A program made the translations under genes and the position numbers. A stretch of DNA of 64,000 bases from Flagellimonas beolgyonensis (GTDB lineage: Bacteria; Bacteroidota; Bacteroidia; Flavobacteriales; Flavobacteriaceae), in the NCBI RefSeq assembly GCF_003992615.1, contig NZ_RZMY01000015.1:62001-126000 (forward strand), given 5' to 3'. A model generated the notes under the pieces. That model was not told the origin of the DNA, did not search any database, and worked only from the letters and a program-made list of their open reading frames with translations. Positions within the stretch are counted from its first letter, which is position 1, and each line of letters begins with the position of its first letter. This document shows positions 53,533-61,423 of this stretch, piece after piece.

Positions 53533-54480
53533 TTAAAAGTACCCTTGTTGTTTACGTTTCTCCATGGCTGCTTCCGAACGCTTGTCATCGATTCGGGCCC
53601 CTCTTTCCGAAATTTTGGAATTCCGGATTTCTGCCACGACCTTATCAATGGTATCGGCATGGGATTCCACCGCAGCGGTACAGCTCATGTCGCCTACGGT
53701 TCGGAATCGCACCATTCGCTCTTGCACTTGTTCATCATCTGCCCGGAAGACCACATCATCCTCGGCAGACCAAATAAGGCCATCGCGTAGGAAGGTATTT
53801 CTTTTGTGGGCAAAATAGATGGAGGGTATTTCAATGTTTTCCTTTTGGATATAGCTCCATACATCCAACTCGGTCCAGTTGCTGATCGGGAACACCCGTA
53901 CATTTTGGCCCAATTCAATTTGGCCGTTCAACATATCGAACAATTCCGGGCGTTGGTTCTTTTCGTCCCACTGGCCAAAATCGTCACGCACGGAAAATAT
54001 GCGCTCCTTAGCCCTTGCTTTTTCCTCGTCCCTTCGGGCACCACCGATACAGGCATCAAACTTGAATTCTTCAATGGCGTCCAATAGGGTTGTGGTCTGC
54101 AACATATTCCTACTGGCATATTTACCGGTTTCTTCCACAACCTTTCCCTGATCGATGGAATCTTGAACATTGCGAACAATAAGTTCCACGCCCAATTCTT
54201 CCACCAATCTATCCCTAAATTCAATGGTTTCCGGGAAATTGTGCCCGGTATCGATATGCATCAACGGAAAAGGAATCTTGGCGGGCCAAAACGCCTTTTG
54301 GGCCAATCGAACCAAGGTGATGGAATCCTTTCCCCCGGAAAACAGCAGAACCGGACGTTCAAACTGTGCAGCCACCTCCCGGATAATATAAATAGCCTCA
54401 TGCTCCAAGGCGTTGGCCTTTGGCCTATCCAAAAAATATTGGATGTCTTTCGACTGTATTTCTTCTGTAAGTGTATTCAA
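53533..54480 (-). CDS. cysD: Sulfate adenylyltransferase small subunit
   Basis: Catalytic ATP pyrophosphatase-type subunit that forms APS from sulfate and ATP. 315 residues: PP-loop SGGKDS (about 47-52), HIDTGHNFPE, and the ARRDEEKARAKERIFS region. The start is a TTG at 54480. It functions with CysN directly behind it; cysH lies 63 bases upstream. Confidence 0.95.
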   Translation of the reverse strand: MNTLTEEIQSKDIQYFLDRPKANALEHEAIYIIREVAAQFERPVLLFSGGKDSITLVRLAQKAFWPAKIPFPLMHIDTGHNFPETIEFRDRLVEELGVELIVRNVQDSIDQGKVVEETGKYASRNMLQTTTLLDAIEEFKFDACIGGARRDEEKARAKERIFSVRDDFGQWDEKNQRPELFDMLNGQIELGQNVRVFPISNWTELDVWSYIQKENIEIPSIYFAHKRNTFLRDGLIWSAEDDVVFRADDEQVQERMVRFRTVGDMSCTAAVESHADTIDKVVAEIRNSKISERGARIDDKRSEAAMEKRKQQGYF

Positions 54481-54543
54481 ATCTTTATCTGTATTTATAC
54501 TTCACAACTTTGCTCGAAGTATCCATTCTTACTTAATCTTTTA

Positions 54544-55167
54544 TTAGCTATGCAAGCCACATTCCCTGTTCGCCAAAACTTTTGTTGGGTCGAAATATTT
54601 GTGTTCGTTGGGCAGGTTGCGCAGTTTTAGATAGGCATCGAGTTGGGTGTCGCTCCAATGATAGAACGGGCTCACTTTTAGCACACCTTCCTTACTCATA
54701 CTCAACACATCCAATGAATCGCGATGGGCAGTTTGTCCTTTACGTAGGTTTGTAAACCAAACATCGGGTTTGTGCTCTGCCATGGCCCTTTTAAAGGGTT
54801 CCAATTTCACTTGCTCCGTAAATTCGGCATGTTGGGGATCATCAATTTGTGGAATGCCCATTACGGCATCGCGATGTGCGGATGTTTGCTTGGGCACATA
54901 CAATTTGATGTTTAAGCCCAAACGCTGAATCAATTCCTCTGCATGCTTATAGGTTTGGGGGGTATTGTACCCTGTATCGCACCAAATTACGGGAATGTTG
55001 TTGTCCACTTCGGTCACCGCATGCAAAATGGCCACCTCATACGGTCTAAAATTGGTGGTAACCACCGGTTTCTTGCCATGTCCAATGGCCCAAGAAATGA
55101 TTTCTTCCGGCGGAATGCCCTTGAACTGTCTATTTAGATTTTGTATTTCTTCCTGTGTCAAAGCCAT
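54544..55167 (-). CDS. cysH: Phosphoadenylyl-sulfate (PAPS)-type reductase CysH
   Basis: Reduces the activated sulfate to sulfite with thioredoxin. 207 residues: PP-loop-like VVTTNFRPYE, WCDTGYNTPQT, and the redox Cys in the C-terminal ECGLHS. It lacks the CC...CxxC cluster ligands that mark the iron-sulfur APS reductases, so PAPS is the likely substrate. However, no APS kinase gene is in the window; it must lie elsewhere or the substrate differs. Confidence 0.9.
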   Translation of the reverse strand: MALTQEEIQNLNRQFKGIPPEEIISWAIGHGKKPVVTTNFRPYEVAILHAVTEVDNNIPVIWCDTGYNTPQTYKHAEELIQRLGLNIKLYVPKQTSAHRDAVMGIPQIDDPQHAEFTEQVKLEPFKRAMAEHKPDVWFTNLRKGQTAHRDSLDVLSMSKEGVLKVSPFYHWSDTQLDAYLKLRNLPNEHKYFDPTKVLANRECGLHS

Positions 55168-55178
55168 ATCTCATTGTA

Positions 55179-55442
55179 TTATTTACCCCACTTGATGGAG
55201 TTCCAAATGCGTTCATGAAAAAAATAAAGGACCATTTTGGTCACCAGTTCCACCAAACCAATAGAGAAAGCAAGGGACAAGGTTCCTGTCACGATCCAAG
55301 AAATAATAATGGTATCAATCGTTCCCACAATGCGCCAGCTAACGGATTTGGCGATGCTCCTTTTTGGACTTTCAGAAACAACATCCTTGGCGTACGTGGC
55401 CTGCTCCTTATTGTTTTTTACAAGTATCTGTTCGGTAATCAT
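55179..55442 (-). CDS. DUF2061 small membrane protein
   Basis: 87 residues with two hydrophobic segments (about 43-60 and 63-80), preceded by the conserved SPKRSIAKSVSWRIVGTIDT and ending HERIWNSIKWG, which identify DUF2061. It is the first gene of the cys unit, 11 bases before cysH. Members of this family often lie in sulfate-assimilation operons; the role is unknown, possibly related to sulfate or cation movement. Confidence 0.85.
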   Translation of the reverse strand: MITEQILVKNNKEQATYAKDVVSESPKRSIAKSVSWRIVGTIDTIIISWIVTGTLSLAFSIGLVELVTKMVLYFFHERIWNSIKWGK

Positions 55443-55457
55443 CCGTTAATTTATTAT

Positions 55458-55474
55458 CCTATCATTTTACTAGG
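55458..55474. promoter_or_regulatory. Candidate cys operator B
   Basis: CCTATCATTTTACTAGG (CCTA-N9-TAGG) lies between the -7 box and the first gene of the cys unit. A repressor bound here would block the transcription start. Confidence 0.6.
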
Positions 55475-55479
55475 GTTTT

Positions 55480-55487
55480 CAAAAATA
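55480..55487 (-). promoter_or_regulatory. -7 box for the DUF2061-cysH-cysD-cysN unit
   Basis: TATTTTTG (TAnnTTTG) on the minus strand, six bases upstream of operator B. Confidence 0.6.
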
Positions 55488-55537
55488 GAATTAAATTTTA
55501 GAATGAAAACTAAAATATCCTTAAAAAATACTTTTAA

Positions 55538-55554
55538 CCTATAGTTTTAGTAGA
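55538..55554. promoter_or_regulatory. Candidate cys operator C
   Basis: CCTATAGTTTTAGTAGA: the same layout as A and B, with one mismatch in the right arm. It is 51 bases upstream of the -7 box. Confidence 0.5.
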
Positions 55555-55621
55555 TTATCGAAAATAAATGAGTGATTTTAAGATATCAGCAATGGTTTTT
55601 AAGAAAACTTGGGGATCTAAA

Positions 55622-56029
55622 TCAAAGCAAATCGGCCAACGTATTGTTCCGGTACACCTCCAAGGCACTATCCCGTACCTGAAGCATTAGTTTGTGGACC
55701 GAACAGGAGTCCTCATCCGGACAATCGTCGCACTTCTCATAAAAATTAAGGCTAACACAAGGCACCATGGCTATCGGTCCTTCCAAAACACGCATAACCG
55801 TGGTCATATGAATTTCCTTGGGTTCTTTGATCAGGTAATAACCTCCGCCCTTCCCTTTCTTGGACCCCAAAAATCCATTTCTGCGCAGGGTAAGAAGGAT
55901 GCTTTCCAAAAATTTTTGGGAAATGTTCTCATGCTTGGCTATTTCGGCAATTTGAACAGGCTCCTTACCCTCTGCCCTAGCGAGGTAGGTTAGTGCTTTA
56001 AGGCCGTATTTTGTTTTCTTGGAGAGCAT
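55622..56029 (-). CDS. Rrf2-family transcriptional regulator
   Basis: 135 residues: N-terminal winged helix (about 1-65; LKALTYLARAEG, then GSKKGKGGGYYL) and four Cys (91, 100, 103 and 109, CX8CX2CX5C) that could hold an iron-sulfur cluster or act in thiol sensing, as in IscR/NsrR. The last gene before the cys unit in the same direction; it probably regulates it. CymR of Bacillus, also Rrf2, controls sulfur genes, which makes this plausible. Confidence 0.88.
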   Translation of the reverse strand: MLSKKTKYGLKALTYLARAEGKEPVQIAEIAKHENISQKFLESILLTLRRNGFLGSKKGKGGGYYLIKEPKEIHMTTVMRVLEGPIAMVPCVSLNFYEKCDDCPDEDSCSVHKLMLQVRDSALEVYRNNTLADLL

Positions 56030-56086
56030 TTCACGAATATAGCGAAATTAAACAATCCCCAATTGAAAATATCCCAAGGTGGTTTA

Positions 56087-57253
56087 CTACTCCAATGCCT
56101 GTTCGATATCGGCAATGATATCGTCGATGTGCTCCAAGCCAACCGAAATGCGAACCATACCATCGGTAATGCCCACTGCCTCCCTTTCTTCTTTGGTGAG
56201 TTTACTATGAGTGGTCGATGCTGGGTGGGTCACAATACTTCGGGAATCGCCCAAATTGGCCGAAAGCGACAACAGTTCAATATGGTCAAAAAACTGTCGT
56301 CCCGCATCAAGTCCACCTTTTACCCCAAAGGCCACTACACAGCCACCGGCCTTCATCTGCTTTTTGGCAATTTCGTATTGGGGATGGGATTTCAAGAACG
56401 GATATTTCACCCATTCAATTTTATCATGCCCCTCCAAGAAAGTAGCCAATTTCAAGGCATTTTCACAATGCCTATCCACACGCACGGCCAAGGTTTCCAA
56501 ACTTCTGGACAAGACCCAGGCATTGAAAGGGGACAACGCGGGACCTGTAATCCTTGAAAAACGATAGACCTTGTCCATCAACGCATTACTTCCCACTGTA
56601 ATACCAGCCAACACCCTTCCTTGGCCGTCCATCAATTTGGTTCCGGAATGGATTACCAAATCGGCTCCAAACTTTATGGGTTGTTGCAAATAAGGTGTTG
56701 CAAAACAATTGTCCACAATAAAAATGAGCCCATGCTTTTTGGCAATGGCACCCAATGCTTCCAAATCCAACACCTCAACGCCAGGATTGGTGGGCGATTC
56801 AGCATAAATGATCTTGGTATTTGGTGTAATCAATCCTTCAATGGAATCGAGATCCTGGGCATCAAAATAACTTGTGGAGATATTCCATTTGGGAAAAAAA
56901 TTGGTAAACAAGGTATGGGTGGATCCAAAAATGCTTTTGGATGAAATCACATGATCGCCCGAATCCAACAAAGCTGCCAAGGTAGAAAAAACAGCAGCCA
57001 TGCCCGAAGCATAGGCAAAGCCATTTTCGGCACCTTCCATTTTGCATACCTTATCGATAAACTCCGAGGAGTTGGGATTGGAATAGCGGGAATAGATGTT
57101 CCTGTCCTTTTCTTCGGCAAAGGAGGCCCTCATGTCCTCAGCATCCTCAAAAACAAAACTCGAGGTCAAATAAATAGGACTGGAGTGTTCCAAATTCTGG
57201 CTTCGCTCCATTTGGGTCCGTATCGCTTCTGTTTCAAATTTTTTGTTGCTCAT
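56087..57253 (-). CDS. O-acyl-homoserine sulfhydrylase (PLP trans-sulfuration family)
   Basis: 388-residue Cys/Met metabolism PLP enzyme. PLP Lys in HSGTKLMDGQGR (about 204), YSNPNSSEF and YASGMAAVFS at the PLP and substrate loops. It forms homocysteine from an activated homoserine and sulfide. Since MetX in the neighbouring gene is acetyltransferase-like, the substrate is probably O-acetylhomoserine, though similarity is to O-succinylhomoserine sulfhydrylase (MetZ) as well. Consumes sulfide from the upstream cys genes. Confidence 0.88.
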   Translation of the reverse strand: MSNKKFETEAIRTQMERSQNLEHSSPIYLTSSFVFEDAEDMRASFAEEKDRNIYSRYSNPNSSEFIDKVCKMEGAENGFAYASGMAAVFSTLAALLDSGDHVISSKSIFGSTHTLFTNFFPKWNISTSYFDAQDLDSIEGLITPNTKIIYAESPTNPGVEVLDLEALGAIAKKHGLIFIVDNCFATPYLQQPIKFGADLVIHSGTKLMDGQGRVLAGITVGSNALMDKVYRFSRITGPALSPFNAWVLSRSLETLAVRVDRHCENALKLATFLEGHDKIEWVKYPFLKSHPQYEIAKKQMKAGGCVVAFGVKGGLDAGRQFFDHIELLSLSANLGDSRSIVTHPASTTHSKLTKEEREAVGITDGMVRISVGLEHIDDIIADIEQALE

Positions 57254-57266
57254 CTTCTTTTTTTTT

Positions 57267-57347
57267 GGTGGCTGAGCGTAGTCGAAGCCACTTTACTTTT
57301 CCACAATGTAGTTGATTGTTGGATGGCTTCGACTACGCTCAGCCACC
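57267..57347. repeat. REPIN-like inverted repeat pair 1
   Basis: Two copies in opposite orientation of the GCTTCGACTACGCTCAGC element (57267-57291 and 57324-57347), 32 bases apart. The second provides the stop codon of the GIY-YIG gene. Confidence 0.85.
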
Positions 57348-57662
57348 TTTGTTTTTCTCCTTAAAATATCTATAATTAGAACTGTTCATGTATTCAGCCA
57401 AATTCGGTAAAGCTTCCAATTCCCCATTGATAAGGGCCTCCTTCTTTGCTCTCGACCAACTTTGAATTTGTTTCTCCCTTTCAAATGCCGTTGCTATGTT
57501 CAAATATTCTTCCACATATAATAATTCAACTGGCAATCTTTTTTTGGTATGATTGGCGCCCCTACCATCTTGATGTTCCTTAATTCGTTTGTCCAATGCT
57601 ATGGTACTACCGGTATAACAGCCACCATCAGAACATTTCAATATGTAAACATAACCTTTCAC
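57339..57662 (-). CDS. GIY-YIG nuclease family protein
   Basis: 107 residues, single-domain GIY-YIG nuclease of the UPF0213/YhbQ type. The motif is YVYILKC...CYTGST (residues 4-20), with the catalytic Arg in KRIKEHQ and the Glu and Lys later (FEREKQIQSWSRAKK). All expected catalytic residues are present. The gene is bracketed by REPIN-like pairs and its own stop codon lies in the left pair; an association of such nucleases with repeats is common in Bacteroidota. Function in the cell is unclear. Confidence 0.88.
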   Translation of the reverse strand: MKGYVYILKCSDGGCYTGSTIALDKRIKEHQDGRGANHTKKRLPVELLYVEEYLNIATAFEREKQIQSWSRAKKEALINGELEALPNLAEYMNSSNYRYFKEKNKGG

Positions 57663-57674
57663 AACCTAATTAAT

Positions 57675-57738
57675 GTGGCTTCGACTACGCTCAGCCACCA
57701 AATAATCCAAAAACGGTAGCTGAGCGAAGTCGAAGCTA
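57675..57738. repeat. REPIN-like inverted repeat pair 2
   Basis: Two opposite copies of the same element (57675-57699 and a variant 57717-57738). The second contains the stop codon of the MetX-ThrA fusion gene. Confidence 0.85.
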
Positions 57739-60700
57739 TATCTTTTCAGCTATTCGTAATATATCACCGAAAACACCGCGCGCCGTAACGGCCGCTCCAG
57801 CTCCTGCCCCTTGAATCACCAATGGATGTTCCCCATACGATTCGGTATAGATTTCTATGATGGAATCGGAGCCCTTCACCTGACCCAGGGCGCTTTCCTT
57901 TGGAACCGAAACCAACTTCACCTCCAAAATTCCTTTGTCCTGTTGCAGGTCGCCATGCAAATCCCCCACATACCGAAGCACGTGTCCCGGTTTTTGATTT
58001 TTCTTGATGTCCTTATAAATGTTGTCCATTTCCACAATCCTGCCCATAAAATCATTAAAATCCAGTGTCTGTAAACCCTCAGGAATCAGATTTTGGATGT
58101 TGATATCGGCAAATTCGTTCTGTAAATCGAGTTCACGGGCCAATATCAACAACTTCCTACCAACATCATTGCCCGATAGATCTTCCCTTGGGTCGGGTTC
58201 AGTATATCCATTGGCCATGGCCTCCTTTACAATGTCCGAAAAGTTGGCCTCCTTCTCTGAAAAGGTATTGAAAATATAACTTAAAGATCCTGAGAAAACC
58301 CCTTTTATACGGGTGATGTTCTCCCCAGAAAGGTGCAACAACTTTATAGTATCGATCAATGGCAACCCTGCCCCCACGTTGGTTTCGTAGAGGTATTGTT
58401 TTTGATTGTCATCCAAACATTTTCTAATGGACTTGTATTTCTCAAAACTAAGGGTATTGGCTATTTTATTGGAGGAAACCAAATCAAAGCCTTTTTTGAT
58501 CAAGGGTTCATATTGCTCCACAAAAGTGCTGCTTGCCGTATTGTCCACAGCAATCAAGTTTTCCAAATGATGCTTTTGTGCAAAGGCCATAATGTCTTCC
58601 AACTGGTAGGGTTTGCCTTCTTTTTCCAATCGCTTTTTCCAATCGGAGCCAATGCCAGAAGCATCCAATAATACCTTTCTGGAGTTGGCCACGGCAAATA
58701 CCCTCAGGTCGATTCCTTTTCGTTCTTCGATGCTCTTTTCGGAACCCAAAATTTGTTCGATCAACGTGCCGCCCACATTTCCATGACCGAACAGCGCCAA
58801 ATTGATACGTTTGGCGATTCCAAAAATCTGCCCGTGCACCACATTCACCGCTTTGGTAAGATCGGATTTTTTAACCACCATACTCACGTTCTTTCCGGTC
58901 ACCGTATTGTTAAAAAGCAACGGAATCACCTGGTTTTTGGCCAAAGCATTGAACGGTTTGTGGAAACTGCTCAAATCCATGCCCACAATGGAAATCACGG
59001 ACACATCCTTTACCACGGTGATCTGGTTGATGTCCTGGCTGGAATAATCGGTCTCAAACTCAATATCCAATACTTTTTTGGCCTTATCGGCAAGGGATGC
59101 ATCCACCACCAAACCAATGCCCCGTTCCGATGATCCCTGGGAAACAATGCCCACACTTATCCCGTTCTGACCCAAGGCACGGAATATCCGCATGTCCACA
59201 CCAACCTTGCCCAACAGTCCCCTACCTTCTAGGTTGATGAGGGCCATATTGTCCAACACCGACAGGGATTTGATGCCTCCATTGTCTGTTTTCGGTCCAA
59301 TCAACGTGCCTTCATTGTCATCATTGAAGGTGTTGCAGATACGTAGTGGAATGTTCTTTTCAATCAGTGGAATGATGGTTTTGGCATGCAAAATATTGGC
59401 ACCAAAATTGGCCAACTCGTTGGCCTCACTGTATGATATAACATCGATTAATTTGGCATCCTTCACCAATTCCGGATTGGCCGTGAAAATGCCATCCACG
59501 TGGGTATAGTTCACCAACTCCCCTGCATCCAAAAAGTTGGCCAAGAGTGCCGCGGAATAGTTACTACCGTTCCTGCCCAAAGTAGTGGTGGCCCCTTCCC
59601 TACTGGACCCGATAAAACCTGTGACCACTGCAATGGTGTTTGGCTCCAGGTTGTGGAAATAGCGAATCACATTCTCCTTGGAGGCACTTTGGTCTACTTC
59701 AGCATTGCTGAAAGTGTCGTCGGTCTTGATCAATTTTCTGGAATCGAACAATTTCACCTTCAATCCATTGGCATTGAGCAAGGAGGTGATCACTTTGGCG
59801 GAAATCAATTCCCCAAAGGCCAAAATTTCATCCTTGGTCTTCAGGCTGTAATCGCCAGTAAGGGACACCCCGTTCAGGATTCGTTCGATGGTCTGGAGTT
59901 CAGCATCAATATCGACGCCCTTAAAATTATTTTTTTGATAGGCTGCAAACGCTTCCAAAGCTGATTTGAAATCTTCTCCCGAGGCAGCCAAATCCAGAAG
60001 GTTTTCGAGATCATCCGTTGCATTACCCCTGGCGGAGACCACCACAGCAAAATGTTCTTTTTTATCGGCCCTGTTTTTGATAATCTTCAGAACCCTTTCC
60101 AATCCTTCCCCATTGGCTAAAGACTTACCGCCAAACTTGAGAATTTTGATGCGTTCGGTATCTGCTTGACTTTTAAAGACCGACTGCAGCAACTTTTCCA
60201 ATTGCTCAAACTCCATTAAAAAGGCATCGTGGCCATGAAGCGACTGGACCTCACCATAGGTGACGTTGGTATTGGCCTGTGCCAATCGTTTAAAGGTTTC
60301 CTTATTTTCCTCTGCGGTAAAAAACAAGTCGGAATTGACCCCTATGATATGAATTTTGGTATCGCTGTCCTGTAAAGCTTGAAAAGCCTCTTCTCCGTTT
60401 CGGGTAATATCGATGGACTTCAACAATTGGTTCATCAACTTATAGGCGGACAGTTGAAAGCGCTCCTGCAATTTTTTGCCATGGTGCATCAGCCAGCTTT
60501 CCACATTGAAGACCTGCAATTCTTCGTTCGTACTCCGCTTGAACCGTTCCTTGAAGGATTCCGGAGTTCGATAACAGAGCATGGCATGCATACGTGCATC
60601 GTGCACCGGTTGCTTGGAATTGACCAAAAACTGTTCTTGGATCTGGCAGTTTGCAATCAACCAGTCCGTGGATTTCCAATCGGAGGCCACAGGAATGAGG

Positions 60701-61125
60701 TGTTCGGTAATTCTCGGGTTGAAGGCTGCCATTTCCCAGGCAATGCCACCTCCCAATGAGCCACCAATGATGGCAAACAGTCGGTCTATCTTCAACTGTT
60801 CCAATCCCAAAAGAAAGATTCGGGCGATATCCCCTGCCACAAAATCCTTGTAGTTTTCAATTACAAAACCATCATAACCGTTACCCGGAATGTTAAAGGA
60901 GAGTACGGTATACGTTTGGGTATCGATGCATTTTCCGTCCCCGATCAAATCGGACCACCAACCTTGTTCCCCGGCCACGTTGGAGTTGCCGGTCAATGCA
61001 TGGTTCACCAATACAATGGGTGCGGTGTGTAAGGGCTGGCCAAATAATTGATAGGACAGTTTCAAATCCTGCTCGGTTCCATTGATCGTTTTAAAATGCT
61101 GTATGTCCAAATGCCTTAATTCCAT
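57736..61125 (-). CDS. Trifunctional homoserine O-acetyltransferase / aspartokinase / homoserine dehydrogenase
   Basis: 1129 residues. Domain 1 (about 1-320): MetX-like alpha/beta hydrolase with Ser123 (GGSLGGG), Asp266 (VNSDLFF) and His299 (GHDAFL). Domain 2 (about 326-770): aspartokinase with KFGGKS (330-335), the GRNGSNYSAALLA motif and ACT repeats. Domain 3 (about 795-1129): homoserine dehydrogenase with Rossmann loop GHGNVGG, SSNK and the DPREDLSGNDVGRK active-site block. It covers the aspartate-to-homoserine steps (without asd) and the commitment to methionine. Start at the ATG 61125; a longer reading begins with a TTG. Under SAM-I control. Confidence 0.94.
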   Translation of the reverse strand: MELRHLDIQHFKTINGTEQDLKLSYQLFGQPLHTAPIVLVNHALTGNSNVAGEQGWWSDLIGDGKCIDTQTYTVLSFNIPGNGYDGFVIENYKDFVAGDIARIFLLGLEQLKIDRLFAIIGGSLGGGIAWEMAAFNPRITEHLIPVASDWKSTDWLIANCQIQEQFLVNSKQPVHDARMHAMLCYRTPESFKERFKRSTNEELQVFNVESWLMHHGKKLQERFQLSAYKLMNQLLKSIDITRNGEEAFQALQDSDTKIHIIGVNSDLFFTAEENKETFKRLAQANTNVTYGEVQSLHGHDAFLMEFEQLEKLLQSVFKSQADTERIKILKFGGKSLANGEGLERVLKIIKNRADKKEHFAVVVSARGNATDDLENLLDLAASGEDFKSALEAFAAYQKNNFKGVDIDAELQTIERILNGVSLTGDYSLKTKDEILAFGELISAKVITSLLNANGLKVKLFDSRKLIKTDDTFSNAEVDQSASKENVIRYFHNLEPNTIAVVTGFIGSSREGATTTLGRNGSNYSAALLANFLDAGELVNYTHVDGIFTANPELVKDAKLIDVISYSEANELANFGANILHAKTIIPLIEKNIPLRICNTFNDDNEGTLIGPKTDNGGIKSLSVLDNMALINLEGRGLLGKVGVDMRIFRALGQNGISVGIVSQGSSERGIGLVVDASLADKAKKVLDIEFETDYSSQDINQITVVKDVSVISIVGMDLSSFHKPFNALAKNQVIPLLFNNTVTGKNVSMVVKKSDLTKAVNVVHGQIFGIAKRINLALFGHGNVGGTLIEQILGSEKSIEERKGIDLRVFAVANSRKVLLDASGIGSDWKKRLEKEGKPYQLEDIMAFAQKHHLENLIAVDNTASSTFVEQYEPLIKKGFDLVSSNKIANTLSFEKYKSIRKCLDDNQKQYLYETNVGAGLPLIDTIKLLHLSGENITRIKGVFSGSLSYIFNTFSEKEANFSDIVKEAMANGYTEPDPREDLSGNDVGRKLLILARELDLQNEFADINIQNLIPEGLQTLDFNDFMGRIVEMDNIYKDIKKNQKPGHVLRYVGDLHGDLQQDKGILEVKLVSVPKESALGQVKGSDSIIEIYTESYGEHPLVIQGAGAGAAVTARGVFGDILRIAEKI

Positions 61126-61204
61126 AATGCAATATGTGACCTTGAAGGTCAATAAATAATAAAAATTGGGTTATAAGAAAGTGGGGCAGAGACTACCGGG
61201 TTGC

Positions 61205-61307
61205 GTTATCTATTCCCAATGGGATAGAATGTAGCACCTTCTTGACAAAAGGGGTCAAGGGTTGCTAAGGCTTCAAAGGGTCTATTCCCTCCACCTTTCT
61301 TGATAAC
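61205..61307 (-). ncRNA. SAM-I (S-box) riboswitch of the MetX-ThrA fusion gene
   Basis: On the minus strand: GTTATCAAGAAAGGTGGAGG, then GACCC...GAAGCC, GCAACC, AAGGTGCTA, the TCCCATTGGGA P4 hairpin, and GATAAC closing P1. It resembles the metH1 aptamer closely. A GACCTT-centred palindrome (61138-61150), 13 bases upstream of the ATG, may be the expression platform. Confidence 0.93.
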
Positions 61308-61335
61308 TTTCAATACGTGTGTGAACTTCGTTGGA

Positions 61336-61343
61336 CAAAGATA
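61336..61343 (-). promoter_or_regulatory. -7 box for the riboswitch-controlled fusion gene
   Basis: TATCTTTG (TAnnTTTG) on the minus strand, 28 bases upstream of the aptamer, so the transcript starts close to it. Confidence 0.6.
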
Positions 61344-61423
61344 CTGATGGAAAAATGGAATTTCCTAATCTTTTGGGATTTTTTCACAATCCCCTTAAAA
61401 ATACTTTGCCTACAAACAGTTTA

